DNA of 64,000 nt from Anopheles merus (GCF_017562075.2 NC_054085.1:39861039-39925038); one strand, 5' to 3'. Positions 23,126-35,595 are shown, counted from the first letter of the stretch. The notes: generated by a model from the letters alone, not told the origin. Made by a program: numbers and translations.

Positions 23126-23395
23126 GTTCAAATAGACGTAGAACGATAACGTCGCGCGCGACAAAAAAGTAGCTCTATTTTGCAAACAGAGCTAATTGTC
23201 TAGATATTTCGGCTTCATTCGAAACAGTCAGATTATCCAGTTTGTTTACACATCCGATCCGCACTGGATGAAATGAGCTACTTTTATCTACGTGGAGTGA
23301 AATGTTACATAGCAATTCATCGAAAATTAGCAATATTGAGCTACTTTTTTGTCGTGCGAGACGTTGTCGCTCTATGTTTAATTGAACGATTAATT
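23126..23395. mobile_element. TIR element with GTCGCGCGCGACAAAAAAGTAGCTC ends
   Basis: Left-side CGCGCGACAAAAAAGTAGCT (about 23153) is matched inversely by AGCTACTTTTTTGTCGTGCG (about 23339). Outer portions (GAACGATAACGTC / GACGTTGTCGCTC) also pair. Non-coding, about 270 bp; outer limits approximate. Confidence 0.65.
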
Positions 23396-23499
23396 TTCAT
23401 GAGCATCGAGGATCACTGATCCTCTAAACGGGTCTGTAAATTTTACAAAGTGAAATAACTTTGTTTATACTTTGTGCATAAACAACAAAACATTATTTG

Positions 23500-23700
23500 A
23501 CGGTGCGGTATAAGAGGACGCAAGGGTCTGCCATAATTGACGAAGTTGCGCCAGACTCGCGTCGTGGGGAGGCCCGCTTAGGTTACCGTGAAATGATCGG
23601 ATCGGATGAAGCAGCACTGCCACGCACCTTGATTATTGTTTGTTTTGCTTTTAGAGACTTTGAGCATTTGAGCTGCATTCGTCTCTTTCTGTTGATTTGA
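23500..23700. other. Unassigned sequence between repeats
   Basis: A frame of 67 codons runs here, but it has no recognisable motif. Sequence complexity is ordinary and no splice partners were found. Not called as a gene. Confidence 0.3.
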
Positions 23701-23789
23701 TCCAGTTCATGTGTGTTTTGAATTTGCGTATATAGCCCCAGATGCATGTACATTTTTCAGTACTTTATCTTATTGCGATTTTTCTGATG

Positions 23790-24040
23790 CTAAAAAAAAA
23801 AGAAAAAAAAAACCTAAAAATACTTTACGGGCTGGGTCATCCGTTTCCATGCGTAAAACATGGACAGCCCACCGGACCATGGCGAGTTTGATACGTTGCA
23901 CGACAGTAAGGTCGCCGTACATGTCGCATAGCTCATCTTTATAACGGTTGCTCCATTGTCCTTCCACACATACGGGGCCAAGTATCCTTCTGAGCATCTT
24001 CCTCTCGAACGCGGCTAAGAGGGTTTCGTCTGATTTTGGA
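23790..24040 (-). pseudogene. RTE-like LINE, 3' end of reverse transcriptase ORF (truncated)
   Basis: The minus strand encodes LRRILGPVCVEGQWSNRYKD, then a block ending WAVHVLRMETDDPARKVFLG. This is the conserved C-terminal block of the LINE family also present at 31.8-32.3 and 57.9-58.1 kb. It is 5'-truncated at about 24040 and ends in an A/T homopolymer at about 23793-23815 (plus strand A-rich). Confidence 0.8.
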
Positions 24041-24288
24041 TCATTTTAATAGCATAACGATTATGAAAAATTAATTTAAGGTTGTTCCCACCAAAACCCA
24101 ATACAAATAGTTTGACAGCTAAAAGCCTTAAGTGACATTAGTGTTGCATTTCAGTTAATTTATCATATGAATATTTACAAGGCAGTTGCATGCAGAAACC
24201 AATAAACCATACCTAAATATAAATATGTTCATGGGCTTTGAATATATAGAAGCAATATCAACATGTTACCGCTTACCTGGGTTGGAGG

Positions 24289-25187
24289 TAGCGGAATTTG
24301 GGGCAAGTGTGCCATACGGGGCAAGAGTGCCACCAAGCATTTTTCCTTAAAAACTTTAGTTTAATGATCAATTATGTATACAGTTGGTTGCTTTCCAATG
24401 ACTAGGTATTCTGAGCCTAATTTCATACAGACCAATCGATATTTCCCATTGTTTTAAACTGATTTATATTGAGTTTCAAAATTGAGCAGAATATTACAAT
24501 TTTTTAATCCAACCAAATAAGCTCTCAAAAATCATGCGAACAATCAACCGAGAAAATATTTACATCACCGTATAGCTGAGAAAACGTGAAATTTTTTGTG
24601 GGTTTAGTTGAAAAAAACTTTCTTTTTATCACTGAAAAATTCAATTTCAAAAATGTTACAACTTTTGGGGCAAAAGAGCCATCTCTATTTGGGGCAAGTG
24701 TGCAACTATCTTTCATAGGCGCGAGCTGTCAAAAATGTAAACATTGTTGTAGCGTACAGCGGTATGGTGCGCTATTGTGAGCGGATTCCACGTCAGAAAA
24801 ACAGAACAGTAACAAACCATATTGTGGTACAGTTGGTGGTCAAAAAGGGTTCATTGAGGACTAAATACATGTAGGAATACATACACTAGTGGTACAAACG
24901 TAATAATTTCTAATTATCTAAGAAACACGGTTATTTTAACCAGGTGGCCGTCTTGCCCCATACGAGTGGCACTCTTGCCCCATAGCCCAAAAAATAACGT
25001 CTTTTTGGACCCTTTTTAAAACGCTTCAAAAACTGTTTTGTTTGCACTTTTTTGAAGCGAAACTCATTTATAAGTGAGGAAATAGATGTAAAATGGTTAT
25101 GAGATTTAAATCGGCTTTTGAAAAACACGTTTTAGTGAGTTATAACTTGAAATGCTTCAGGTGGCACACTTGCCCCAAGTTCCGCTA
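24289..25187. mobile_element. TAGCGGAAYTTGGGGCAAGTG TIR element, 0.9 kb
   Basis: TAGCGGAATTTGGGGCAAGT at 24289 and ACTTGCCCCAAGTTCCGCTA ending 25187 are inverted with one mismatch; the terminal TA could be a TA duplication. The motif GGGGCAAGTGTGC / GGCACTCTTGCCCC recurs at subterminal positions on both sides (e.g. 24318, 24663-24700, 24952-24981), a regular arrangement suggestive of transposase-binding sites. Short frames inside lack recognisable domains. Confidence 0.85.
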
Positions 25188-25224
25188 ATGGTTTCATTCT
25201 GATCTGATTTGATCATCTCAATTC

Positions 25225-25560
25225 TTCTTTTCTTCTATTTGGCATAACGACCTACGCGGACATGTCGTCCTATATAGGCTTCCCAGACTTATACCACGCT
25301 GACAAAATTGGTCCTTGCTACTGGGGGACGGTTTGTATGATACAGTAGGTGACCGCTTACTGGATGTGTTTCACAGGAGTTTAGTTTGTTTTGTGATTAT
25401 AAGTTAAAAAACGCTTAAATGTCAAAACATGAAACATCCGTAATCTTACGAAGAGAAATTCATAGCAAATATGCATTTTTCTCACAAATTTAACCTCTCA
25501 GTTAGCGGCTACCTACTTTAATTGAACCCATGACGAGCATGCTGTTAAGTCGTCATCTTA
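25225..25560 (-). mobile_element. Diverged SINE interrupted by a ~180-bp TIR element
   Basis: TTCTATTTGGCATAACGACC...GGACGGTTTGTATGATA (25236-25343) and TTGAACCCATGACGAGCATG (about 25521 on) are two halves of a SINE whose closest copy is at 45110-45287. Between them AGTAGGTGACCGCTTACTGG and CAGTTAGCGGCTACCTACT form an imperfect inverted pair, marking a TIR element of about 25344-25519. Both parts are non-coding. Confidence 0.75.
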
Positions 25561-25909
25561 GTGTAATGTGCGTGCTTATGATTGCGGCCGTTAAGAACTA
25601 GGGCTAATGTTCCAGTATTGGGCAGGCTAGTGCAGTAGTTTCACAAAAACTGCTCGTACACTCACAATATTTTTTCTTTTGGAAAATATATAGAAAATAT
25701 GTAGAAACAACATTTAACATTAAAACATTAAAACATTTAAAACAGTACTCTCACTTTCCTAAGATAGGTATTCAAAAGCCTTTTGAATCATTAATTTTAC
25801 GTTGCTTATTTTTGGTTTGTTTGCTGGCAGTTTTTACAGTCACTCTAACCGTGCGGCTACATGAGGTGAAATATACAGCGAAATGAACTATTTGACAGGT
25901 GAGATATCT

Positions 25910-26176
25910 ACTCTGTCCAATTCAATAACACAATTTTTGCCTTCGATTAGCAACTGTCAGATTCGGCACAGTTTGTTTTGATGGGACAAATTTTGCAAAA
26001 ACCAAACATTTTCAAACACGTTTCTTTTATTCAAGCAATATGCAGTATAAACCATACATTTCAATAAATCAAAACATTAAATTTGTTAATTATAAAAGAA
26101 CCACTAGAAACCGTGCCGAATCCGACCGTTGTGCAATCGAAGGCGAAAATTGTGTTATTGAATTGGACAGAGTAGC
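25910..26176. mobile_element. MITE TACTCTGTCCAATTCAATAA with ~40-bp TIRs
   Basis: TACTCTGTCCAATTCAATAA (25910) continuing into CACAATTTTTGCCTTCGATT is inverted at 26137-26176 with one mismatch. The interior contains a smaller inverted pair (ATTCGGCACAG / CCGTGCCGAAT). It sits within another repeat (TTCACCTGTCAAATAGTTCA class) whose relative is at 44555-44610. Confidence 0.85.
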
Positions 26177-26283
26177 TTACACCATCTGACGTGTGAGCAA
26201 GTGAAGTGGTAGACAGCGGTGTCTATTCAAAACGACTATTGTTATAAACAAGTGGACAGTTGTTTATTATGCTGATAAACCCT

Positions 26284-26598
<315 letters not shown>

Positions 26599-27164
26599 TT
26601 GCAAGATATTGCATTAATCTGGAACGAAATGTCATATTATAATTTTGACAAATTTATAAAACATTTCAACAGATGATATTAAAGTAAACAACAATGCTTT
26701 AAACTTACCACTTTTTTATGTTCATGAAATGGTTTCTTTGTGTTATTTTAGGAGAGAAATTCGCTTACAGACAAGCAACTTTCAAAACACGGTTTTAGCT
26801 TACTGCTCTTGCACGTTCTCCCATATTTTCCCCTCATTTCCCAAAGTAATTGCTCTCGCGTTGGAATTGTTCCAGGTTCGGGCTTAGCGTGCCTCATGAA
26901 GGGTGGGGATGTGTGAAAAAGCAAGGTGATGTGTTTGTATGTATACGTTCATATGTGTGAGTCTGTTTGTATACACGTTTATAAGGTCGTTGACACCAAG
27001 TACGGTCGATTGACGCCGGCTCAGAGTTCCATTTCTCACATGAACGCATCCTCAGTGCGCCGAACCGCTTATGCTTGAAAGAACTCCTCCTTTAGCTCAT
27101 AAAGAGTCTTAATATTTTGTATGTTATTTCATTAAAAAGACTTGGAATAACAAATACATGTATA

Positions 27165-27262
27165 AACCGGATTCATTTAGATACGACATCTAACTTGAAT
27201 ATAGTTTGGGGACGGATTCATTTAGATACGACATCTAATTTGAATATAGTTTGGGAACCGTC
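27165..27262 (+). repeat. 48-bp tandem duplication (two copies)
   Basis: CGGATTCATTTAGATACGAC...GAATATAGTTTGGGGA occurs twice head to tail with a C/T and a G/A difference. No coding consequence recognised. Confidence 0.85.
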
Positions 27263-27329
27263 GATAGGTATAATTGAAATAAGCGAATTCCATAGGGATC
27301 AGACGACATCTCGTAATACATACTATTTC

Positions 27330-28022
27330 TATTTTGCGTAACGACCTACGCGGTCCTGCCGGCCTATAAAGTTACCTATTGATTATTACCATTTGTTCCA
27401 TTTTCCCTCGCTTAATTGTAGAATGTTCAAACGTTAGTAACTGATTTTTAGGTAATATTTCTAAAATTCTCTTGTATAACTGATCAAGCCTTATAACTTA
27501 CATCTCCTGAGTGCGTATGTATCTTGCCAGTCGATCTAATTTATTTTTATTTAATTTTATAAATAAATTTGTACTGTTTCATTTTGGGGCAAGCTTTATA
27601 AGATTTGACAGTTTATTTATTGATGATAGGTTTTTTTTATAGAGGACATATCCGTTGTGGGCTCAAGCCTCCGGGCTATCCTTCCGTCGCAAGGACTGTT
27701 CAGCTGCGCGGTATTCGAAAAGTTTCGAAAGCCTTTATAGGCCGACAGGACCGCGTTCAGTAGATATTCATTTCGATGGATGCTCCGACTCCTACAAGAC
27801 ATCTTGGGATAGGTTCCCATTTTAACCAACCCCGATAGCAAGAAATCCGGTTGCTTGAAGATAAGAATGTACGAAGCGTTTATAGGCCGGCCGCAGGTCG
27901 ATGCACCAACAAGAAAAAAGAAGAAGACGTTATTTTGATGACATGTGGGCCGCATACTGAATGGTTTGGAAAGATCTTATGTGTCTTAAAGCTGCTACGA
28001 GTTGACGACTGAACCACAGGAC
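27330..28022. repeat. SINE-tail fragments and an unidentified dispersed repeat
   Basis: CTATTTTGCGTAACGACCTACGCGG at about 27331 matches the tail of the 45110 SINE family, and CTACGAGTTGACGACTGAACCAC at about 27997 matches its head, so the two may bracket an insertion. Between them, 27640-27905 has a distinct GC-richer sequence ending AACAAGAAAAAAGAAGAAG, possibly another SINE-like unit. A minus-strand frame through it (27617-27955) is not recognised. Confidence 0.45.
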
Positions 28023-28739
28023 CAAGACATTACCTTACAAGACGTGATTACAGCGAGAATGACCCTATGACTGCGATGGTCCGTAAGTTTAATCAGCGTT
28101 ACTTGTTATTCGACTGGCACTAACCTAAAATATTCTATTGATCCGTCATGATATTGTACACTGCGTTTAACCTGTTTACACAGGTTATTTATTGTGCTAT
28201 ACACAATAAACAAGAGCTTCAAAAAGGTTCAAAACCACTTATCTAACCCAAGCAAGTTTAAATTTTGTGGTATCATGTTTATATAAACCACCCGTTTTCT
28301 ATTTCAAGCCAACAAGCTGAAATTTCATCCTGTCGCTGGAATAATGTTTATCATCCGGAGTGTATTCTTTTGACAAATACGTGCCCCCATATTGGATTTT
28401 ACCAATTATCTAATAACAAAGATGGGTTGTATCGTATTCTTATCTTTTTTCTGTTTGAAATGAGTTATAGTTAAGTTGATAAATTTTAAAATATTTCTGC
28501 TCCAGTTAAAAAATTAAATCATTCATAAACTAACCTGATCGAACCTGCCACGAATCGGCGTTTGTGTACATATTTTTACCTCCTACCACATCCCGGAACA
28601 TTGCGGTATTAGGAGCAACCCCGCTCCGTGCCTCTTTCAAGCTTCTGTAAACAAGTGGGTGTACCCCGAATGAGATAGCTGCTCCAGCAGCTGTTCGTTT
28701 GACTCTTCAATCCTTCTCGCTAAATAAGAAGAAGCAAAA

Positions 28740-29060
28740 TCAATGTCCGCGTCACGTACTCAATTGTGATAATCAGAGGTGATGCTCAAACAGTTGGTGT
28801 TTTCAATACATGCTTGGTGACATTTTAGCAACCAACGCTTGGTCAGTCATTTTGTCATGACTTTTTTTACAGTTACAGTTTCTACAGTTTTTTGTGTGTA
28901 CAGTTACCAGTTCTGCAAAATATCTCTGTAAATTTCATAAAAAATCCAACTGAAACAAAATAATGACAGCGTTACGAGCTTTTATTGAATATTATGACAG
29001 TTAGGTTGAGATCCATGTCAGCATCACGTACTCAAATATGATAATCAAAGGTGATACTCT
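28740..29060. repeat. Dispersed repeat, partial direct duplication, cut by a hAT-like end
   Basis: GTCACGTACTCAATTGTGATAATCAGAGGTGATGCTC near 28750 recurs at about 29021 as CATCACGTACTCAAATATGATAATCAAAGGTGATACTC. It is then interrupted by CAGTGGTCTACAACCTGTGG (29065), a hAT-type terminus. The same unit occurs near 30130-30170 (inverted) and 49180. Confidence 0.55.
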
Positions 29061-29064
29061 AAAC

Positions 29065-29467
29065 CAGTGGTCTACAACCTGTGGTCCGCGAACCACTTGT
29101 GGTCCATGGAGTAAACAGATGTGGTCCGCGAAAGAATTTATGTTTGAAGAAGAAAAACTAATAACTATACATATCGTGCATTTTTATTTCCCCACAATCA
29201 AGATGAAGTATTCAACAGGCATGTTTGGAATAAGATAAAAACTTATGTTTGATCAAAAACGTTGAAATAAGTCAACAAAATGCATGCCCACAATCGATAC
29301 TTGGATGTCCCAGGATACTTGGTTCGCCGTACAGCTCAGCAAGCTCGTGGTTCATCCTTCTCCTCCATGCTCCATCTCGAACACACCGCCAAAGCGTTAA
29401 ATATGCAAGTTATTCCAAGTAACAAAATTAGCATGTTTTCTCGTTGAGTTTGACACGACAGACCATC
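29065..29467. mobile_element. hAT-like terminus CAGTGGTCTACAACCTGTGG
   Basis: CAGTGGTCTACAACCTGTGGTCCGCG conforms to the CAGNGGT hAT end consensus. The matching right end was not found, and the following sequence (GTGGTCCATGGAG...GTGGTCCGCG) is short and non-coding. Extent uncertain. Confidence 0.5.
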
Positions 29468-29954
29468 CCCAAGCGCCACAGATTAAATGATTGGAAAATC
29501 AAATATCCATAGAAAAAAAAGAAAGCTCCATAGCTTCACTGGTTTGCTCAATAGATGGCGACTCATCATTATATTGCTGTCCTTTTCTTGCAATGTGTTT
29601 TGACAAGCTTCATCTAATCATGACCTATATAGCCTTCTAACCTTCCTAGCATAAACCTATGTGAATGGTCGTGTGGTTAGATACATGGGTATCAACACCA
29701 TCGACCATTATTCAAATCCTACTTGCTTCTGTACAAATGGTTCACAGTGGAGTTTAGTAATTAAACAATCGTATTGCCGTTCTAGTTCTAGCGATGCATA
29801 ACTTCAATGCGAAACCATATTATCAGTACAAAGACGTTCTTCGCCGTCTGCTAAACGAAGACTTTCTATATTCCGTTTAGGTAGAGAGCTTGCGTCATTT
29901 AGAACCCGTTTAGTGGTCGTTTAGTGGACGTTTAGTTGATTTGTGGCACTTAGG
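29468..29954 (-). mobile_element. CCCAAGYGCCACARAT TIR element, copy 3
   Basis: Starts CCCAAGCGCCACAGATTAAA and ends GATTTGTGGCACTTAGG, flanked by TC on both sides. Shorter (about 487 bp) than copies 1 and 2 (7923, 8820) through internal deletion of the AGCTCTCCTCC region. Confidence 0.8.
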
Positions 29955-30394
29955 TCAAAGCAGATAGAACGGGAAAGCATTCTCTTTTTTTTATTGGGAC
30001 CACACGCTTAGTATATTCTAAGAATGTCGTGATTATCACTGACAGAAAATATCGCGACCAAGTTAGTGCCGCTAAACAAACAATGGGTGCTAAACAAAAT
30101 GTCACTAAGCACGTGATTGGGTCTCCAACTGTTAGAGTCTCACCTCTGATGATCGCAGTTGTGTACGTGAGCTGATTTAAGCTTCGTTTCAGTCATGAGT
30201 GTTGGTGACTGAAACAGTGGCATTTGGCAGCACTGTTTAACAGCCAAAAATATTGATTATGATTGCCGGTATTAAGCTCAGCTTGTCTAGTCAAAGGATC
30301 GGGTTTGACTCAAGCACTCGAACATCGCATTCGGCTTGTCATGATGCATTTTCATTCAGTTTCTGCAATGAACATCAAGCTACCACGGATATGT

Positions 30395-30703
30395 TTATTG
30401 CGCTTGGGTAGTGATTATCATGATATTTTGCAGCGCTGGCTGTACCTTCAGTCGTTTGTAGTTTTTCGCGTTTTGTCGGCTGCCATACCGTAGCATGCGG
30501 GAGCGCGCTGCATTCTTTTCGGTTAGTGTTCGTTTGCACTCTTCGTTGAACCATTTCTTTTTCTCTCTACGTGGTAAGCGGCCAATTTTAACTTCGGCTG
30601 CAGTGCTGAAGGCTCTTTCCATCATACGCCACTGGTCTGCGAGGGGCGCCGCAGCGATGTATGCACAAGTATGCATTGGCGTCTTGGGAGAAGAAGCTGC
30701 CAA
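30395..30703 (-). pseudogene. LINE ORF2 linker fragment (endonuclease-RT junction), RTE-like
   Basis: The minus-strand frame contains LPRREKKKWFNEECKRTLTE, followed by a Lys/Arg-rich KNAARSRML...RQNAKNYKRLK stretch. This layout is typical of the linker between endonuclease and reverse transcriptase in RTE-type elements. It is not collinear with the RT pieces at 31.8-33.1 kb, so it is a separate truncated copy. Confidence 0.65.
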
Positions 30704-31399
30704 AAGCCATCACAAATATTATAGAAGTGGACGGGAGATGGGATCATTCTTGAAAGTATTCAATAAATTGTAGACTGGAGAATATTTTGTAAAATTCTCT
30801 GTATTCCTCTGAAACATTAATCAGTTCACTGTCAGTAGCAAAACGTATAAAAACTACGAAAGAGTTTACCTTTACAAAAGATGGAAAAACTTTATTTTTA
30901 ACAATCATTGAAGTGCTGCTAGTTCTAATTTGTTCGGACTGTTGCAAAACCAAAAACATCCGTATTTTAGTTGTAATGCCCGCTCTAAGGTGGTAGATAA
31001 CTTGGAGATGTTTTGGATGGAGATCGTGTGATATCATCGCTTAAGTGTGCTTAAAATGTAGAAATATTATCTTTACACATTGCATTTTATTTCTTCAAGG
31101 AAAATTGATGTGTGCTGCGTTTCAGTACGCTACGATTGTAAACTATTTTTTTCCTAATGAACCTGCGCTATCTAATTATTTATGTGCCTATATTCATGCC
31201 TTTAGAAATGTGAACTAGTTCGCCATGAGCTTATAATAGCAACCATCTAAGTTGTGCATGTGTATTTTAATATCTGTGCTATCTGTGAGTAAAAGTGGTG
31301 AAAATAAGCTAGAGTTATCCTGCACAAAAGTATAGAATATTGTTTATTGAAAAAAACATATTTTCTTATAGTCTGGCAGGTTTAAAAATGTTTTGAAAT

Positions 31400-31822
<423 letters not shown>

Positions 31823-33130
31823 TGTCGCATGGTAGGTGCATAACATGCATATGATCCACAGTATGGAAACCAACTATTGCGGGCTTCAGTCCTGCGGTGC
31901 ATTTCGTATAGCTCGTCGTTATAGCGGCTCCTCCATTGTCCTTCCACACATACGAGGCCAAGAACCCTTCTGAACATGTTCCTCTCAAACGCGGCTAAGA
32001 GGGTTTCGTCAGATTTGGAAAGAGTCCATGTCTCAGAGGCACATGTGAGTACTGGTACTATATAAGTGCTATATAGTCCCAGCTTTGTCCGTCGTGACAG
32101 GTTCTTTGAGGGGAACTGATTTTTCAGGCTGTAAAATGATCTTTTAGCAGCCAACATCATTGCGCGCAATTCAACTACTATGCTATTGTTGTTGCCGACC
32201 TTTGAACCGAGATAAGTGAATTCTGGGACGACTTCAAAAGTGCGTTCACATATCTGTACGTCACGTCTACGTAGATTTGGATTATTTATTGGTAGGGCTG
32301 CTGATGTTGCCACCATCAGTTTGCCTCGTTTATCTGCAATCTCTGCCGCCTGCTCAATCTCTTGGTAGGTTTCTGCTACATAGAAGATCCGCAGACCAAT
32401 GATGTCTATATCATCAGCGCTTGCCAGGATCTGAGTTGACTTATAGAAGTCTCCACCCTCGAGTCACGGATGGCCCCCTCTATCGCCAAGTTGAATAAGA
32501 GACAGGCAAGCCCATACCCCTGGCGCAGACCTTAGGTGGTAGCAAAAGACCCAGAGAGTTTTCCATCCACCTTCACCTGGCATGTGACGATGGTCATAGT
32601 CATTAACTACCCTTCTCAGTTTAGCCGGGATTCTAAAAGAGCCCATAGCGTCATATAGTTTTACCCTGGCTATGCTATCATATGCAGCTTTGAAGTAAAT
32701 GAAGAAATGGTACGTGTTTCTGTACTCTGTCGTCTACTCCAAAATTTGAAGCATGGTGATGATCTGATCAGTTGTTGATTATACGTTTCGGAATCCTCTT
32801 TGATAGTTCGATAGTTTGGCTAGGGCATCATCCAGTTATTTGAAGGCTCCGCTATCATATGCAGCTTTGAAGTAAATGAAGAAATGGTACGTGTTTCTGT
32901 ACTCTGTCGTCTACTCCAAAATTTGAAGCATGGTGATGATCTGATCAGTTGTTGATTATACGTTTCGGAATCCTCTTTGATAGTTCGATAGTTTGGCTAG
33001 GGCATCATCCAGTTATTTGAAGGCTCCGTCTCCGCGTACGTTCCCTGACCCCTTTTCGTGGAGCATAGCGTAAAGTCGGTAGATCCGCTTTATGTTCTCT
33101 CTTAACTTTCTCTAGTCTGTTCATATATGT
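31823..33130 (-). pseudogene. RTE-like LINE, reverse transcriptase 3' half with internal tandem duplication
   Basis: The minus-strand frame at 31823-32316 encodes TYLGSKVGNNN, LYSTYIVPVLTCASETWTLS and FERNMFRRVLGLVCVEGQWR, the C-terminal part of an RTE-type RT polyprotein. Upstream (32330-33130) the same strand carries earlier RT sequence broken by frameshifts and by an exact 177-bp tandem duplication (32674-32850 / 32851-33027). The 57.8-59.2 kb copy covers the same region. Not functional. Confidence 0.8.
32674..33027 (-). repeat. Exact 177-bp tandem duplication within the LINE fragment
   Basis: GCTATCATATGCAGCTTTGA starts at 32674 and again at 32851. The two 177-bp blocks are identical by eye. 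177 is divisible by three, but flanking frames are already broken. Identity in an otherwise decayed element means the duplication is recent or an assembly artefact. Confidence 0.9.
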
Positions 33131-35027
33131 GGCAGGGTGACTGCCTCGCGGCTATGCCCCTAAACATCTGGAAGGCCTCGTGACATTTTTGTTTAGCATC
33201 GGGAACACACCGGCGGTCAGGCAATTCGTGTTTCGTGAGATGCTCATATGTCGCCTCATTTGCCATGTCCCACCATCTGTACGAGGAGTTGGAACTAGTC
33301 CGTGTTTCCTTTGGGACCCTTGGAACTAGTCCGAGTCCACATGTTACCACTCTACACGAATAGAATCGTGTTCGGATAAAAGTGGAATAGTAGAGCCTCT
33401 ATTATCCCTCAGAGAGGCTTCAAAACCTACACGATTGCATTTGCTACTTAACTTATTTTTCAAAATAAGCCAGATTCGACACAATTGGATTTTTTTTATT
33501 TTTTCAGTTAACATTATTACGGCTTCGACCGTATTTTCACTACATTATGTATCGATCGATTTTATTCTCAGGATTCACACGTTTCATCAGAATTGGAAAT
33601 TTGTTGTATAACATGTTTAAGAATAAATAATATGAGCACAAATATTTTTTTGAAATGAACGTTTTGATAAAATTCTGAACATAAAATCTATAACACACTG
33701 GCACATTTCATATGTAGTCATACAAAACTCTTCCAAATGACAGCAATTGGCAGGGGAAACTCTCGCCTTTATGAACAAGTAGATCCAGAAAAGCGTAAAA
33801 TAAACTCAAGTCAGTATGCCACACATTTGTGCAGCACACATGATCATATATGTTGTGGGAGTATGTTTGTACCTTGTATACAAGTATACAATGTATGTGC
33901 CTATATAACTTTCGAGAATGTAGATAATTATGTTATTATTTGTAGCATTAACACAGAATGCAAAATGCTGATTAGAACAATCTTCATAAACTAATAGAGG
34001 AATGAAGTCGCGAGACTCAACATTTCTATAAATCAAACTTATTTTTACAACTTCGCCGACACAATGAAAAATTTGGTTCTCAAATTTCAAGTTATTAGAA
34101 GGAATCCGTTTTGGCGATAAAATGAATTGAGGTGTTTTAGGCGCTTGGTGGTAATGATAACGAACTACGAACTCTTTCATACAAATTTCGAATTGGCACT
34201 CATCAGTACACATGCATGCACTATTGCGAACAGTTTGTAGGTGTAAATGGGGTTATTCATAAATCGTTCATGTGTTTGGAACAGAAAAATAATATTTGAA
34301 AATTTTATAGAATGATAGTTAATACCTTAAGTGTAATGGTTGTGAGTGATTCATTTTGTTTTCGTTAATTGCTTTTATATTTTTAAAGATATTTTTTTAT
34401 TGAAAATGTAGGCGCACGGAGCTACATATTGAAGCAGTACGAATCACACATAACAGCAAATTCTTCGCATAGAGATGGTGTTGCTTTAATATAATATTTT
34501 AGTGTTGTTAGTGAATACCTAGAGTGTTCAATGTGAAGTGTGCTACACGACTTACGGAAGAAAATTCATAAACAATGGAAGAAAGTGTTACAATGAATAT
34601 GTGGCGGTATTTTCACCATTATAAATGATTTAATGAAATCCTGTATGTGTGGTAATCGTGTATATTTACTAGACCATGGTCTAGTAACGTGCTATATGTG
34701 AACAAAATACGCACTCGCAAGTTTAACATCATGATACTATGGGATGTATGGAAGAAATGTATCAATTTGCTTCGTGTGGTAACAATGTGTGTCTACGTGC
34801 GTTATACCGAATAAAAATCAAAAGTTCATTATTGAACCGCTCCAAACAACAAGGAAATGTTCAACCATAGCCAAGCCCTGAATTGGCTTCATCTTTTTCA
34901 AAGTAATCAAATCGTTCACCAAAAAATGGGAGTGTCTGTACCGCACATGTTAAGCGCTATGCTGAAATTAAAGACTATCCAGAAAACGGTGATTGAATGT
35001 CAAGAAAAAAAATCCTAAACATCCACA
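33131..35027. other. Region upstream of InR first coding exon (promoter/5' UTR candidate)
   Basis: Contains short frames without recognisable products (for example a 135-codon minus-strand frame ending at 33806). No convincing TATA/Inr pair or CpG-like signal can be defended by eye. An in-frame TAA at 35016-35018, four codons before the InR ATG, delimits the coding start. Long 5' UTRs, possibly with upstream introns, are usual for insect InR genes, so 5' UTR exons may lie here or further left. Confidence 0.4.
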
Positions 35028-35595
35028 ATGAGTGAAACGGAACTGTGGAGCACAAACGGTGCACCAAATAATTTTTTTAATGAATGTGATTTAAGAAGTG
35101 AGTGTCTGTGGCAGAACTTGAAAAATAATAATAAGGAGTCATATTATAGGCTATCTCCGAGCTTATTTGGTTCATATTATCTTCCTATTTGTAAGTGTAC
35201 ATATTGGTACGACATCAACAACAGCATTGTTACTGCTGCAAATGATGGTAACAGTACAAGCAATAGTGATTGGTTTAACAATACTGTTAAAGATTATCAT
35301 AAGGATAAAAAGAGTGATAGTGGTTGCTATGTAGCCAATGATAGTCGATGGAGCATTGTACAATGCTTTGCAAATGAGTACCTGTCGGGTGCAAGGAAAC
35401 ATAATCGTTCTAGTTTGTGGAAACGGTGGCGATGGAAAAAAATGTCGTCATTCGGAAAAGCACTTTTATTCTATTGCATATTCTCTATAAGTATCAACGT
35501 CACTGCATCCCAAGACATAGATGCTTTACAGACTACAACCCGGATAACTGCATCGCAGCCAAATGAAGATGCCTTCATAATGAGTCCTGGAGAAG
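35028..35595 (+). CDS. InR: Insulin receptor exon 1 (coding): N-terminal extension and signal anchor
   Basis: ATG at 35028 is preceded by an in-frame stop (35016). The frame runs 189 codons plus one base to donor GTAAGT at 35596. The first 138 residues are Asn/Ser-rich, with several NxS/T sites, and precede a Trp/Arg/Lys-rich segment and MSSFGKALLFYCIFSISINV (from residue 139), which has the shape of a cleavable signal peptide or internal signal. Insect insulin receptors are known for long leaders. Translation could start at either Met. Phase-1 joining to 46764 gives PGE-VCSS, the normal beginning of the L1 domain (CSS-DVRN). Confidence 0.85.

Noticed and set aside
27617..27955. 112-codon minus-strand frame
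   Set aside because: Coincides with an unidentified dispersed repeat with a SINE-like AAGAAGAAG tail; no domain.
33806..34213. 135-codon minus-strand frame upstream of InR
   Set aside because: No recognisable domain, no splice partner; overlaps the expected InR 5' region on the other strand.
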